A stretch of DNA of 64,000 nt from Vibrio brasiliensis LMG 20546 (GCF_000189255.1 NZ_AEVS01000035.1:1-64000), one strand, 5' to 3'; numbered from the stretch's first letter, positions 18,147-27,107 are shown. The notes: generated by a model not told the origin, from the sequence alone. Numbers and translations are program-made.

Positions 18147-18958
18147 ATGTTACCCCAATTGATTAACACTAAGCGTTTAGGTCTCGCATTGCTCAGCGGG
18201 ATGTTTTGCGTGAGCAGTTTTGCTAAGCCGGTTGAGCTAGAACTGTATACTCAGGAATTCCCCCCTCTCCAGGTTCAGGTCGGAGAGCAAGCCGAAGGCT
18301 ATGTGGTTAAGTTGTTGAAGCTGTGGTTGAACATGCTTCACAGAATCTGGAGATGGAAATCAGTGGTATCCATTTTCTGCCCTGGAAGCGCGCTATACGC
18401 AATACTCAAGAGAATGAGAACGTCTTGTTCTTTTCTCTCTCACGTACCCCTAATCGTGAGCAACAGTTTCAGTGGATAGGTCCAGTTTCTCCGTATGAAG
18501 TAGCGGTCTATCGTCACATCGAAGGTCCTCCAGTCAACCCTGATTACCTTTCTGACCTCAAAAACTATAGCTTCGCTGCTCAGGCTGCCAGCTCTTTTGA
18601 AGAGGTGATTAAAGAAGAGGGCTTCAACAATATTATTCCCGTCAACTACGGACAAGTAGCAATCAAGCTGCTACGAGCTCATCGTGTAGACTTCGCTCCT
18701 CTGGTGACCTCAAGTTATTATTATCGTATGGAGCAGTACGGCTATAATCCGGACGAGTTTATCGAAGTTATCAAGATAGATAAGTTGTGTAAGGAGCTAT
18801 GGCTGGTGACGGGGAATAACACCTCTCCTGAGGTAGTTGCAGCCTTGCAAGAGAGCTTTAACCAGTTAAAAAACGACGGTTTACTTGAGCAGTTGATCGC
18901 TGAATATCAGCCAGACAGTGAAGTGATGGTTCGCTATCGAAATGCGAAACTGAACTAA
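18147..18958 (+). pseudogene. Frameshifted periplasmic solute-binding protein (SBP_bac_3 type)
   Basis: The first frame (18147 on) gives a signal peptide and FAKPVELELYTQEFPPLQ...GEQAEGYVVKLL. The matching continuation (VVEHASQNLEMEISGIHFLPWKRA and on to RYRNAKLN) is in the next frame up to 18958. Joining them near 18315-18317 restores a normal protein of about 270 residues reading KLLEAVVEHA, so one base appears to be missing. Such proteins bind amino acids or similar small solutes. No permease is adjacent. It could be a true inactivation or a sequencing error. Confidence 0.8.
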
Positions 18959-18986
18959 AAAAAGAGGCTTATTCAGCCTCTTTTTT
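18957..18986. terminator. Bidirectional terminator between two solute-binding protein genes
   Basis: Stem AAAAGAGGCT / AGCCTCTTTT, loop TATTC, with A-run and T-run on the outsides, between convergent reading frames. Confidence 0.9.
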
Positions 18987-18994
18987 GATTGTGG

Positions 18995-19768
18995 TTACAG
19001 CTCTTCACCATAGATATCGAAGGAGAAGTACTTAGCTGCAATCTTATCGTAGGTACCATTTTTGCGAATGGTATCGATGGCTTGATTGAATTTTTCTGCC
19101 AGAGCTTTATCTTGCTGACGCAACGCTAATGCCGTTCCTTCACCAATATAGGCTTTATCTGTTACTGGTTTGCCGATGAACTCAAATCCCTGACCGATCT
19201 CCTTGTCCAAAAATGCCAAGGCTAATTGATCGGAATTACCAAACGTCACATCGAGTCGACCATTATTCATATCAATATAGACTTCATCCTGACCTGAATA
19301 GCGTTTGATTTCAGCAACATCACCAAATTTATCTGTCACGTAACGATCGTGGATAGTGCCGCTTTGTACGCCAATCACCTTACCTTTCATCTCTGACTGA
19401 GTCAGAGCAATATCACTGCCTGTTTTAGCAACGAAGCGCGCTGGGGTTTGGTAGTATTTGTTGGTGAACAGGATACGTTTCTTACGCTCTTCAGTGATTC
19501 GCATTGATGCCATGATGACGTCAGATTTACGTGCTAACAGGCTTGGAATTAACGAGTCCCAGGCTTGTGAAACCCAGGTACATTTGAGCTGGGCTTCAGC
19601 ACATAGTGCATCGGCGATCTCGATATCAAATCCGACTGGCTTGCCATTAGTGTCCATGTAATTGAATGGCGGATAGGTGAAGTCAGAAGCAAGACGGACT
19701 TCTTTAGCCACAACAGGAGTTGCTAGAAGTGTTGCTGCGCAAGCGATAGCACTAAGCATTTTGTTCAT
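18995..19768 (-). CDS. Periplasmic amino-acid-binding protein (ArgT/HisJ-like)
   Basis: A 257-residue protein from the ATG at 19768, with a signal peptide (MNKMLSAIACAATLLATPVVA) and then KEVRLASDFTYPPFNYMDTNGKPVGFDIEIADALC, as in lysine/arginine/ornithine and histidine binding proteins. IMASMRITEERKKRILFTNKYYQ is also typical. An upstream in-frame start at 19825 would overlap the aminotransferase gene and is rejected because the signal peptide begins at 19768. It follows that gene by 14 bases. No permease or ATPase gene lies nearby, so it must use components encoded elsewhere or serve another role. Confidence 0.9.
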   Translation of the reverse strand: MNKMLSAIACAATLLATPVVAKEVRLASDFTYPPFNYMDTNGKPVGFDIEIADALCAEAQLKCTWVSQAWDSLIPSLLARKSDVIMASMRITEERKKRILFTNKYYQTPARFVAKTGSDIALTQSEMKGKVIGVQSGTIHDRYVTDKFGDVAEIKRYSGQDEVYIDMNNGRLDVTFGNSDQLALAFLDKEIGQGFEFIGKPVTDKAYIGEGTALALRQQDKALAEKFNQAIDTIRKNGTYDKIAAKYFSFDIYGEEL

Positions 19769-19782
19769 GATAAAAATCCTTA

Positions 19783-20874
19783 TTATCTTTCGGTGGATGG
19801 TGTCAGGACGTCTGAGAAGTTGCAAATAATTTCACTCACTTCTTGCATAGTTTGAGCGGAGCCAATGGTGATCCTCACGCAGTGTTTCAGCGCGGCTTCG
19901 TGCCCTTGATTTCTTGTTACTACGCCATGCTGGACTAAGTAATCAAACAGATTAATGCCAGCTTGAGTACGGATCAGGACAAAATTAGTCGCTGACGGAT
20001 ACACGTTTTCTATCCAGGGTAGGTGTCTGATAGCGCTGACAAATTGGTCTCTGGTCTCAATCAATGTGCGAGTGTGCGACGCAACCTTTTTTAGCCCCTG
20101 AGGGCTAAGAGCATGCAATACAATCTCCGATGAGCTGTCCGGCATTGGGTATGGCGGAACCAGACGAGCGATAAAGTCCATTACGCTAGGGGAAGAAAGG
20201 ATAAACCCACAGCGTAGAGCCGCTAGACCAAAGGCTTTGGATAAGGTTCGAATCACGATCAGATGTGGGTAACGTTCAATAAGATCTACCACACTTTCGG
20301 CCAGTTCGAACTCGATATAGGCTTCGTCGACAACCACTAATGAGTGTTGAGCGGTTTGTTCTAAAACAGAGATGATGTTCTCTCTGCCAAGTGGCTGTCC
20401 GGTTGGGTTGTTTGGCGAACAGAGAAAAACCACCTTGGCTTGTTTCGCCGCATTAACCACTTGCTCAACATCGAGTGAAAAGTCGTTAGCACGTAATGGG
20501 CAGTCGATAGTCGTTACCGAGAAAGATTCAGCGCAAAACTGATACATAGCGTAGGTCGGACTGCAGGTGACGATACTATCCCTACCTGGCTGACAGAAGG
20601 TTCTTATGACCAGGTCGATTGCTTCATCAGCACCTCGCACCGCAAGTGTTGGCTGACTGGTATGACAGTATGCCTGATACACGGCAGCGATATCTTGTGG
20701 TAAGAAGTCTGGGTAACGGTGCAGCTCAGACTGATGCCGTTTAAACAGTAAAGGTTGCTCCAATTCATTGGCGTTAAGCCATAGTCGCCCACTGCCTCCA
20801 ATGCGTCGTGCGGATTGATAAGGTATTAATTTTTTTATGTTCTCTGGCGCTAGTTTTTCTGCAAGTGACGTCAT
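19783..20874 (-). CDS. Histidinol-phosphate aminotransferase-like PLP enzyme (HisC family)
   Basis: A 363-residue fold-type I aminotransferase. Visible landmarks are LNANELEQP (substrate N-terminal loop), CSPNNPTGQPLGRE, VVVDEAYIEFE and the PLP lysine in IRTLSKAFGLAALRCGF. An Arg near the C terminus (KHCVRITIGS) should bind the substrate carboxyl. It lies outside any his operon and is paired with an ArgT/HisJ-like binding protein, so it may be a paralogue used in amino-acid catabolism rather than histidine synthesis. It is divergent from a LysR gene 140 bases away. Confidence 0.85.
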   Translation of the reverse strand: MTSLAEKLAPENIKKLIPYQSARRIGGSGRLWLNANELEQPLLFKRHQSELHRYPDFLPQDIAAVYQAYCHTSQPTLAVRGADEAIDLVIRTFCQPGRDSIVTCSPTYAMYQFCAESFSVTTIDCPLRANDFSLDVEQVVNAAKQAKVVFLCSPNNPTGQPLGRENIISVLEQTAQHSLVVVDEAYIEFELAESVVDLIERYPHLIVIRTLSKAFGLAALRCGFILSSPSVMDFIARLVPPYPMPDSSSEIVLHALSPQGLKKVASHTRTLIETRDQFVSAIRHLPWIENVYPSATNFVLIRTQAGINLFDYLVQHGVVTRNQGHEAALKHCVRITIGSAQTMQEVSEIICNFSDVLTPSTER

Positions 20875-21014
20875 TGTTCAAATCCATTAATGAATTATTA
20901 ATCAAGATATATAGGCGTAATTAACTATATTTCCCTTTTAAGTAACAATTTAATCAAAAAATAATGACGCTAGAATCGAAATAAAGGCATACTAGCCATG
21001 CAAAAAGATCATGG

Positions 21015-21911
21015 ATGACAATAGTGAATACTCGACTACCCTCGACAAAAAACCTGCAAGCATTTCTCGCTACCGCTTACTACCTAAACTTCACGCATGC
21101 CGCTGAATCATTGAACATGACTCAAGGTGCAATTAGTCGCCAAATCCAGTCGCTGGAAAGTGTTATGGGGGTGACGTTGTTTTACCGTCAGGCTAGAGGC
21201 TTAGCTTTGACTGAGGAAGGGGATAAGTTTGTTCCTTTTGCTGAAGATATTATTCGACGCCTGCAGACATCAATACGTGAGGTCGCCGACAGTGCTAATC
21301 GAATAAAGATCAATGCACCTAGTTGTATCACCTCATGGCTTTTGACACGTCTAGCTCACTTTCAGCAGCAGTATCCAGATGTCAATGTTGAACTTACTTC
21401 GACCACAGAACATAACGTGGTGCCTAGTTTTGATCGATTTGACCTGATAATTCGTTACGGTAAACCGATTCGCAGTAAGGCTTACGAGCAGATACTTCTG
21501 TTTGAAGAGGTATTGGCACCAGTTTGTTCACCTGAGTTGTGGCATAAGATCGCGACTGAGTCTGACAATGAAGTCATTGATATATCAGCAACGTTGCGTC
21601 GTTGCACTTGGTTACACGCTAATCAGGAACAGTCTGACTGGTTAATGTGGCTCGATACGCTTGAGCAGAATAATGTCCATGGCAAAGGCAACCAAACCTT
21701 CGCAACTTTAGATCAAGCCGTAAATGCAGCACTACAAGGCTTTGGAGTGGCCATTGGCGATATCACGTTGGCGCAGCAAGATCTGCAGTTAAAACGCTTG
21801 ATTCAACCATTTGAGCAAAGCGTTAGATCTGGCAGTGGCTATCATCTACTGATGCCTTTACAGGAAGATAATAGTCGAGTGAGGCATTTGGTCGATTGGT
21901 TAGTCAAATAG
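21015..21911 (+). CDS. LysR family transcriptional regulator
   Basis: A 298-residue protein with an N-terminal winged helix (LQAFLATAYYLNFTHAAESL, then MTQGAISRQIQSLE) and a GcvA-like effector domain (FDLIIRYGKP, CSPELW). It is divergent from the aminotransferase/binding-protein operon and probably regulates it. The 140-base gap is very AT-rich and contains the expected space for a LysR operator, but I saw no clear symmetric site. Confidence 0.88.
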   Translation: MTIVNTRLPSTKNLQAFLATAYYLNFTHAAESLNMTQGAISRQIQSLESVMGVTLFYRQARGLALTEEGDKFVPFAEDIIRRLQTSIREVADSANRIKINAPSCITSWLLTRLAHFQQQYPDVNVELTSTTEHNVVPSFDRFDLIIRYGKPIRSKAYEQILLFEEVLAPVCSPELWHKIATESDNEVIDISATLRRCTWLHANQEQSDWLMWLDTLEQNNVHGKGNQTFATLDQAVNAALQGFGVAIGDITLAQQDLQLKRLIQPFEQSVRSGSGYHLLMPLQEDNSRVRHLVDWLVK

Positions 21912-21942
21912 TGCAGTCATCTGCCTTTGTGCCTGACTGTTG

Positions 21943-22809
21943 CTAGTATGCCTTAATGCCATACGGCTTAAGTTTGGCGGGCAGGACTTCATCAAGCTTA
22001 TCGATTTCAGCGGGAAAAACTTCTATCAGGGCGAAATTATGCTCTTGATAGATAGCTCTGATCTGGTGCTGCTGTTTTTCATCGGTCTCGCCATTATCGT
22101 TACCCCAGTATTGCAAATAGACTTTACCTGTAGGCAGGTAGAAGTCACTTAATACATCTTGCTCTATGGGCAACTGGCGGTCATAGGCGTGAACGACCCC
22201 ATTCATATATAGCCAGTTGTCGATGATCAGTTCGCCTTTCGAACGCACATAATGTCCATCAAGAGTGCGGTGTTTAGCTTCGAATTTTTGCCTGAAACTG
22301 GAAAGAGACTTATCTGTGGCGTGGGCTTGTGCATCCTGGCCTGAGAACTCGACAATTGACTGCTTTAGGCGTTTATTACGCACTATGGAATCGTGCCAAA
22401 CGACGAACTGTTGCTCGCGCTCTTTATCTTCACGCTGATAGCCGCCGACGGTAAGACCTGAGGCGGTGACATGCCAGCCATTATCCTCTTTAGCGATCCA
22501 GCCGAGTTCTTGCAGTAACTGGTTGATCTTCTTGGCACTTAGTGAGAAACGTTGACCTATCTGGGTCGCGCTAAGGGTTTTACCGCTGGTGGCAGCGGTG
22601 TCGATAAGAAGATTTTCAGGCCAGACAATGAATTGGCCAAATTTAGGATGGTCGACATATTCTCCGCCAAACTTTGCGCCGATTTCCGTCAGTACCCAGC
22701 CGTCCTCTGAGCGATTGATATAACCTGCACTCTTGAGATCGTTAAACAACTGCTTAGCGTCGAGTTCGCGTTGTTTGGCTAAGGCGGTGGTAGAGATTTT
22801 ATCGGGCAT
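21943..22809 (-). CDS. Unknown protein with two winged-helix-like repeats and a possible PD-(D/E)XK nuclease-like domain
   Basis: A 288-residue protein. The first half has two similar segments, TTALAKQRELDAKQLFNDLKSAGYI... and SATQIGQRFSLSAKKINQLLQELGWI..., each ending in a GWVLTEIG/GWHVTASG turn; these look like small DNA-binding domains. The C-terminal part (YVRSKGELIIDNWLY...LSDFYLP...VYLQYWG) follows the E...D...E-x-[KWG] pattern of restriction-endonuclease-like folds. The expected last Glu is Gln here (codon CAA). AGGAG precedes the start. It stands alone. Function is not known. Confidence 0.6.
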   Translation of the reverse strand: MPDKISTTALAKQRELDAKQLFNDLKSAGYINRSEDGWVLTEIGAKFGGEYVDHPKFGQFIVWPENLLIDTAATSGKTLSATQIGQRFSLSAKKINQLLQELGWIAKEDNGWHVTASGLTVGGYQREDKEREQQFVVWHDSIVRNKRLKQSIVEFSGQDAQAHATDKSLSSFRQKFEAKHRTLDGHYVRSKGELIIDNWLYMNGVVHAYDRQLPIEQDVLSDFYLPTGKVYLQYWGNDNGETDEKQQHQIRAIYQEHNFALIEVFPAEIDKLDEVLPAKLKPYGIKAY

Positions 22810-22974
22810 TCTGTTCTCCTTATCATTGTTGCTATTGTTGGATTAAAGTGACCTTTAATCAAGCAGATATAGGAAAATTTTGTCGCACAGGTAGGGTTTA
22901 ATTGGCGATGTTAGCTACGGGGCTACCAGAGCAATACCAGCTGAAATGAGTCGGGGAGGTGACCTCCCTGACCA

Positions 22975-24111
22975 TTATTGGTAGAGGTAACCGTCAACAA
23001 CGACTGCCTGAGTCTGATAGTTGTCATCAAGCACGGTTGCGGCGGCGCGGAAATGGGGCTCAAGCAAGCCAAGGTCGTTGCAGTTAATTGCTTGTGCAGG
23101 GTAGGTTGAGGCCATTCTCAATGCTTCATCTTCTTCAATGCCCCACTTGATCACATTCGCGACCGATTGATCCATGCCGATATGAGCGCCTGCCAGACTA
23201 CCGTTACTATTAACCAGTTTGTTGTCGACCACTTTGATGGTTTCACCGTCGAGCACAAACTGATTGGTTTTACTGCCTAACGTTGCCATAGCATCTGTGA
23301 CTATGAGGAGTTTTCCTTGCGGTTTGGCTTTATGGGCGAGGACAAAGCTTTGTGGATGAACATGAATGCCATCCGTAATGATTGAGCACCAGCTATGATC
23401 GGTATTGAGTGCTGTACCGACCACGCCAGGTTCGCGACCTTCAAAAGGAGACATAGCGTTGAACAAGTGGGTAAAGCCATCAACAAGTGACAACTTCTCT
23501 TCAGTAAGCTGAGCCGCTTTAGCGTTGCTGTGGCCACATGAAAGAATAATGCCGTGCTTCTTCATCCATTTCAGCGCAGAGCTATCAATGTTTTCGACTG
23601 CTGCTGTAACCAGTACTTTGCCCTGAGTTGGCCATTGAAACTGTTCTAACTGGTCACTACTTGGCGCATAGAACAAGTTAGCATCATGAGCACCTTTCTT
23701 ATCTTTATTTAGCCATGGGCCCTCTAAGTGAACGCCAAGCACGCCTGCAACCGATTCTGCGATTGCCTGCTCTGTTGCATTGAGTGCTGCTTGAATGTTT
23801 TGCGGGGTCGAGCTGATTAAAGTTGGTAACAGGTAAGCCGTACCGTGTTGACGGTGTGCCCGACAAATTGTCTCCATGCCCTGAGCGGTAATATCATTAT
23901 TAAACATCACATCTCCACCACCATTTACCTGAATATCGATAAATCCGGGAGCAATAATACCGTTTGGAAAATGCTGATGCTCGATCTCGTTAGGTAGTTC
24001 ACTCATCGGCAGGATAGAGACGATCTGGTCTTCTTGCCAAACTAAAGCACAGTTATGGTGGTAATTATTTCCGTCAAAAAGACGGGGGGCGGATATCGCT
24101 TTGAGGGTCAT
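22975..24111 (-). CDS. nagA: N-acetylglucosamine-6-phosphate deacetylase
   Basis: A 378-residue amidohydrolase. GFIDIQVNGGG, GVHLEGPWLN (metal-binding Glu), SCGHSNA and HLFNAMSPFEGREPG (His ligands), and VTDAMATLG (catalytic Asp) are all present. It converts GlcNAc-6-phosphate to glucosamine-6-phosphate. GGGAG precedes the ATG and lies inside the end of the nanK remnant. The layout is therefore that of the 3' end of a sialic-acid catabolic operon, whose other genes are absent here. No promoter is obvious. Confidence 0.95.
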   Translation of the reverse strand: MTLKAISAPRLFDGNNYHHNCALVWQEDQIVSILPMSELPNEIEHQHFPNGIIAPGFIDIQVNGGGDVMFNNDITAQGMETICRAHRQHGTAYLLPTLISSTPQNIQAALNATEQAIAESVAGVLGVHLEGPWLNKDKKGAHDANLFYAPSSDQLEQFQWPTQGKVLVTAAVENIDSSALKWMKKHGIILSCGHSNAKAAQLTEEKLSLVDGFTHLFNAMSPFEGREPGVVGTALNTDHSWCSIITDGIHVHPQSFVLAHKAKPQGKLLIVTDAMATLGSKTNQFVLDGETIKVVDNKLVNSNGSLAGAHIGMDQSVANVIKWGIEEDEALRMASTYPAQAINCNDLGLLEPHFRAAATVLDDNYQTQAVVVDGYLYQ

Positions 24112-24114
24112 TGT

Positions 24115-24321
24115 TTACTCCCTGAACTGAAATGCAGCGCCTAGCAGACAAGCATCGTAGTCCCCTTTTGCTGCAACAACAGGTACCTGAAATGCAGCGG
24201 GACGAGTTTTGATCGCCTGATTTACACGCGTTAAATAACCTGTCGCTAATCCAATGCCACCGCCAAGAACAATCACATCGAGATCTAAACAAGCCTTCAA
24301 GTTACATTGTCTTGCGGTTTC
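24115..24321 (-). pseudogene. nanK: 3' remnant of N-acetylmannosamine kinase gene (nanK)
   Basis: The last 68 or so codons of a ROK-family sugar kinase remain in frame: ETARQCNLKACLDLDVIVLG, then GGIGLATGYLTRVNQ and DACLLGAAFQ. These match the C terminus of NanK. A TGA codon at 24322-24324 closes the frame upstream, and nothing kinase-like precedes it. A full NanK is about 290 residues, so about three quarters are gone. It ends 3 bases before nagA. This is the scar of a deletion in a sialic-acid operon. Confidence 0.8.
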
Positions 24322-24804
24322 TCATAAAGTTACCACTTCACCATTATAGCTATAAAATTGTCTCATGCCGGTTACTTAGGTGGTACCAAATAGTGCGAAT
24401 AGGCACTTTGTTACGTAGCACTGGTTAAATTGTTCGCTAATGTAGCGTTACTTTGAAATGGTTTTTGTTGTGCTAGATGCTGAATGCCTGCAGCGTTAAT
24501 CGACGAATAGAGAGAAGTCATTTGCTGAGCAAAAATATAACTTGATCTTATGTAGCGGTATTAAGCTTGCGCTAGTCTACCTTACTTGATCCTATTTCCC
24601 AGTTTTATGGTAAGTTGCGTTACATCAGCATCACGAACCCCTCCTCAACCATTGACAATTAAAATCTGCAAGCCTTTATACTTCGTGTTGATTCATGCAC
24701 AAGTTTTATAGCAAGTGCCTGTGTAAATATACAGTTATTTATTGCTCTCACCGAGCGCTCGTTGTATGTTATTGAGCAACAGTAATCTAAATGGACAGAG
24801 AGCA
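24322..24804. other. AT-rich gap without a gene, between the nanK remnant and a small LexA-preceded gene
   Basis: No convincing coding sequence on either strand. It includes the palindrome TATAGCTATA near 24345 and a LexA box (listed separately). It probably holds the deletion junction that removed the start of nanK and the rest of the nan genes. Confidence 0.5.
24719..24734. promoter_or_regulatory. LexA (SOS) box
   Basis: CTGT-GTAAATAT-ACAG fits the LexA consensus CTGT-N8-ACAG exactly, with the preferred AT-rich alternating centre. It is about 70 bases before the small gene at 24805 and has no other gene to serve on the plus strand. Confidence 0.7.
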
Positions 24805-25023
24805 ATGCGAGACTCATTACGAGGCAAAATTATCGAGGTTTGCACTAAGAAAATTAACCAGAAAGGGGACAACGTCGGTGTTTCATTTTATGCCTTCTTT
24901 GCCAACAAAAATGATGATCCAGTGCTGTTGATGGAGGCCGCTACCTGGTGGATTCAGACCCATCAACTAGACCATTTTGAGAAAGCTCATAAAATTCTCG
25001 ATATGGTTAAGTCCGGTGAATAA
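24805..25023 (+). CDS. Small protein of unknown function behind a LexA box
   Basis: A 72-residue product from MRDSLRGKIIEVC; a possible TTG start at 24742 would add 21 residues. The sequence is mixed in charge, with no signal peptide or membrane segment, and could be a small helical domain (MEAATWWIQTHQLDHFEKAHKILDMV). I do not recognise the family. AGAGAG precedes the start. A LexA box upstream suggests induction by DNA damage, and a hairpin follows the stop, so this appears to be a complete single-gene transcription unit. Confidence 0.65.
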   Translation: MRDSLRGKIIEVCTKKINQKGDNVGVSFYAFFANKNDDPVLLMEAATWWIQTHQLDHFEKAHKILDMVKSGE

Positions 25024-25047
25024 AGCAAGGTTAAGTCCGTTCTACCG

Positions 25048-25079
25048 ACTGTCTGGGTCAGAAGGTTGGCCCAGACAGT
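25048..25079. terminator. Hairpin terminator after the 72-residue gene
   Basis: Arms ACTGTCTGGG / CCCAGACAGT with a 12-base loop, followed by GTTTAAAAATT. The T-run is short, so efficiency may be moderate. Confidence 0.65.
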
Positions 25080-25154
25080 GTTTAAAAATTAGCGTCTACC
25101 CTTTTCAATCAGCGTTGTTCCTCGTAGCAAAGAGTGACTAGCTAGGGGTAGCAT

Positions 25155-26045
25155 CTACCTAATAGTGCCTCCCTCTTGTTTTAGGAAGTCGATTAAGGCT
25201 CGGTTTCTGAGCGGCATTAATGCTTTGTTCTGATATACGGCATATAAGGGAATGGTCACGCTATGCACATCAGGTAAGATTCTGACCAACTCTCGACTTG
25301 CCAGCTCATCTTTTACTGCAAATTCAGGCACTACAGAAAAACCAATGTGATTGAGTAGAAAACCTCTTAGTGAGTTGGTAGTACGAACCCGCACTCTTGC
25401 CTTCTTTTTCAGCCTTACGACCTCTCCCTGTGAGGATGTTAATTCTAATACTTTGTCACCATGAACAATGTCGTGACTGATCCAATCCAGCGTTAGCAAA
25501 TCTTGCGCTGACTGCAACTCCTCGAAGCGTTGCAAGTATTGTGGCGACGCACAAAGAATATCTTCAAACTGACCAATTCGGGTGGCATACAGACTTGAGT
25601 CTTCAAGATCTGAGGAAGCACGAATCGCGATGTCACAGCGTGATTCGATTAGGTTACTGTAGCTGTCACTTTCGACGATCTCTAGCTGGATCTGCGGATA
25701 CTTAGCGAGAAACTGGCTGAAAAGATCCACGTACGCGGCAATGCCAACGGGTGTTGAAACTCGTATCATGCCATTGGGTTCACTGCTGAACTTTTGTGCC
25801 TGATTGTTGGCCTCAGTCGCCAGCTCTTGAATCATCTGACACTTTTCGTAGTAGTGCGCGCCAGTCTCTGTAAGAGACAAGGAGCGTGTTGTCCGGTGAA
25901 TAAGACGTGTATTCAGCTCTTGTTCCAGTTTGGTCACGATTTGAGAAACTCTCGCTTTACCAATGCCTAACTGCTCTGCCGCTTTGGTGAAAGATTGCGT
26001 TTCAACCACTCTAGTAAACACCATCATGTCATCAATAGAGATCAT
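25155..26045 (-). CDS. LysR family transcriptional regulator
   Basis: A 296-residue protein. FTRVVETQSFTKAAEQLGIG and KARVSQIVTKLEQELNTRLIHRTTRSL form the winged helix, followed by a typical effector domain (IRVSTPVGIAAY, DIAIRASSDLEDS). It is divergent from qorB across 117 bases, where AACTATATAGTT (26114-26125) is a possible operator. The position suggests control of the quinone reductase and lipoprotein genes. Confidence 0.88.
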   Translation of the reverse strand: MISIDDMMVFTRVVETQSFTKAAEQLGIGKARVSQIVTKLEQELNTRLIHRTTRSLSLTETGAHYYEKCQMIQELATEANNQAQKFSSEPNGMIRVSTPVGIAAYVDLFSQFLAKYPQIQLEIVESDSYSNLIESRCDIAIRASSDLEDSSLYATRIGQFEDILCASPQYLQRFEELQSAQDLLTLDWISHDIVHGDKVLELTSSQGEVVRLKKKARVRVRTTNSLRGFLLNHIGFSVVPEFAVKDELASRELVRILPDVHSVTIPLYAVYQNKALMPLRNRALIDFLKQEGGTIR

Positions 26046-26162
26046 TCTAATTAGTATTGTTTAGTCATACTTAACTATGAGTTTAAGTAATGGGCGATTA
26101 TTAATCAATCAGGAAACTATATAGTTATCTCAACCAATTAAGAGACACACGGAGATAACAGT

Positions 26163-27020
26163 ATGATTGTTGTAACTGGCGCAACTGGCCAACTTGGCCG
26201 TCTGGTAATCAAACATCTAATTCGCAAAGTCGATGCTTCACAGGTAATTGCTGCGGTTCGTTCCCCAGAAAAAGCGCGTGATCTTTCTGCTTTAGGTATC
26301 CAGGTTCGAGAAGCTGATTACTCAAAACCTGAAACATTAGCAACAGCCTTTGAGGGGGCCGAGAAAGTTCTGCTTATTTCATCAAGTGAGTTGGGCCAAA
26401 GAGCCAGACAGCATCTGAATGTAATTGAAGCGGTGAAAGAGGTAGGGGTCTCTCTGATTGCTTATACCAGCTTGTTGCATGCGGACTCTTCTCCATTAGC
26501 GTTAGCTCAGGAGCACATTGAAACCGAGCGAGATCTGCAAGAGAGCGGAGTACCGTTTGTTTTGTTACGTAACGGTTGGTACTCAGAGAACTATCTTGCA
26601 AGCGTATCGTCTGCCATTGAACACGGTGCATTTATCGGAAGTGCGGGTGAAGGCCGAATCAGCTCTGCTGCCAGAGAAGAGTATGCACAAGCCGCCGCTA
26701 CAGTCATGGCTTTAACAGAGCCTCAAGCCGGAAAAGTATACGAACTGGCTGGTGATGAGTCATATACGCTCAGCGAGCTCGCGGCTCTGATCAGCCAGCA
26801 ATCAGGTAAAGACATTCCTTATATGGATCTGCCTGAACATGAGTTTAAACAAGCACTAGTGAGTGCTGGGCTACCAGAGCCATTCGCTGAGCTGCTGGCT
26901 AATTCCGATGTAGGAGCCTCGAAAGGTGGACTGTTTGATGAGCAGGGGGAATTAAGTGCTTTGCTTAATCGTCCAACGAAAAACATTGCTGAGATGGTTA
27001 AGGACACCGTTACTCAGTAA
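26163..27020 (+). CDS. qorB: NAD(P)H:quinone oxidoreductase, QorB type
   Basis: A 285-residue member of the NmrA-like atypical short-chain dehydrogenases. The N-terminal nucleotide-binding motif is IVVTGATGQLGRLVIKHL. YTSLLHADSSPLALAQEHIETE and LLRNGWYSENY match QorB (YtfG) of enteric bacteria. It should reduce quinones using NADPH. CGGAG is placed well before the ATG. The divergent LysR gene mirrors the common arrangement in which the reductase is induced by electrophiles. A double SnoaL-like lipoprotein gene follows after 87 bases. Confidence 0.88.
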   Translation: MIVVTGATGQLGRLVIKHLIRKVDASQVIAAVRSPEKARDLSALGIQVREADYSKPETLATAFEGAEKVLLISSSELGQRARQHLNVIEAVKEVGVSLIAYTSLLHADSSPLALAQEHIETERDLQESGVPFVLLRNGWYSENYLASVSSAIEHGAFIGSAGEGRISSAAREEYAQAAATVMALTEPQAGKVYELAGDESYTLSELAALISQQSGKDIPYMDLPEHEFKQALVSAGLPEPFAELLANSDVGASKGGLFDEQGELSALLNRPTKNIAEMVKDTVTQ

Positions 27021-27107
27021 GCCCATATTCTCCGGATACCGATTCGGAAATACCAATAAAGGCATTCTGCGCAATGTCCGCAGGTGCAATCGATAGAGAA
27101 TGTAACA

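Noticed and set aside
26114-26125. AACTATATAGTT as a firm LysR operator before qorB
   Set aside because: It is symmetric, but in very AT-rich sequence short palindromes are frequent; mentioned only as a possibility in the LysR entry.
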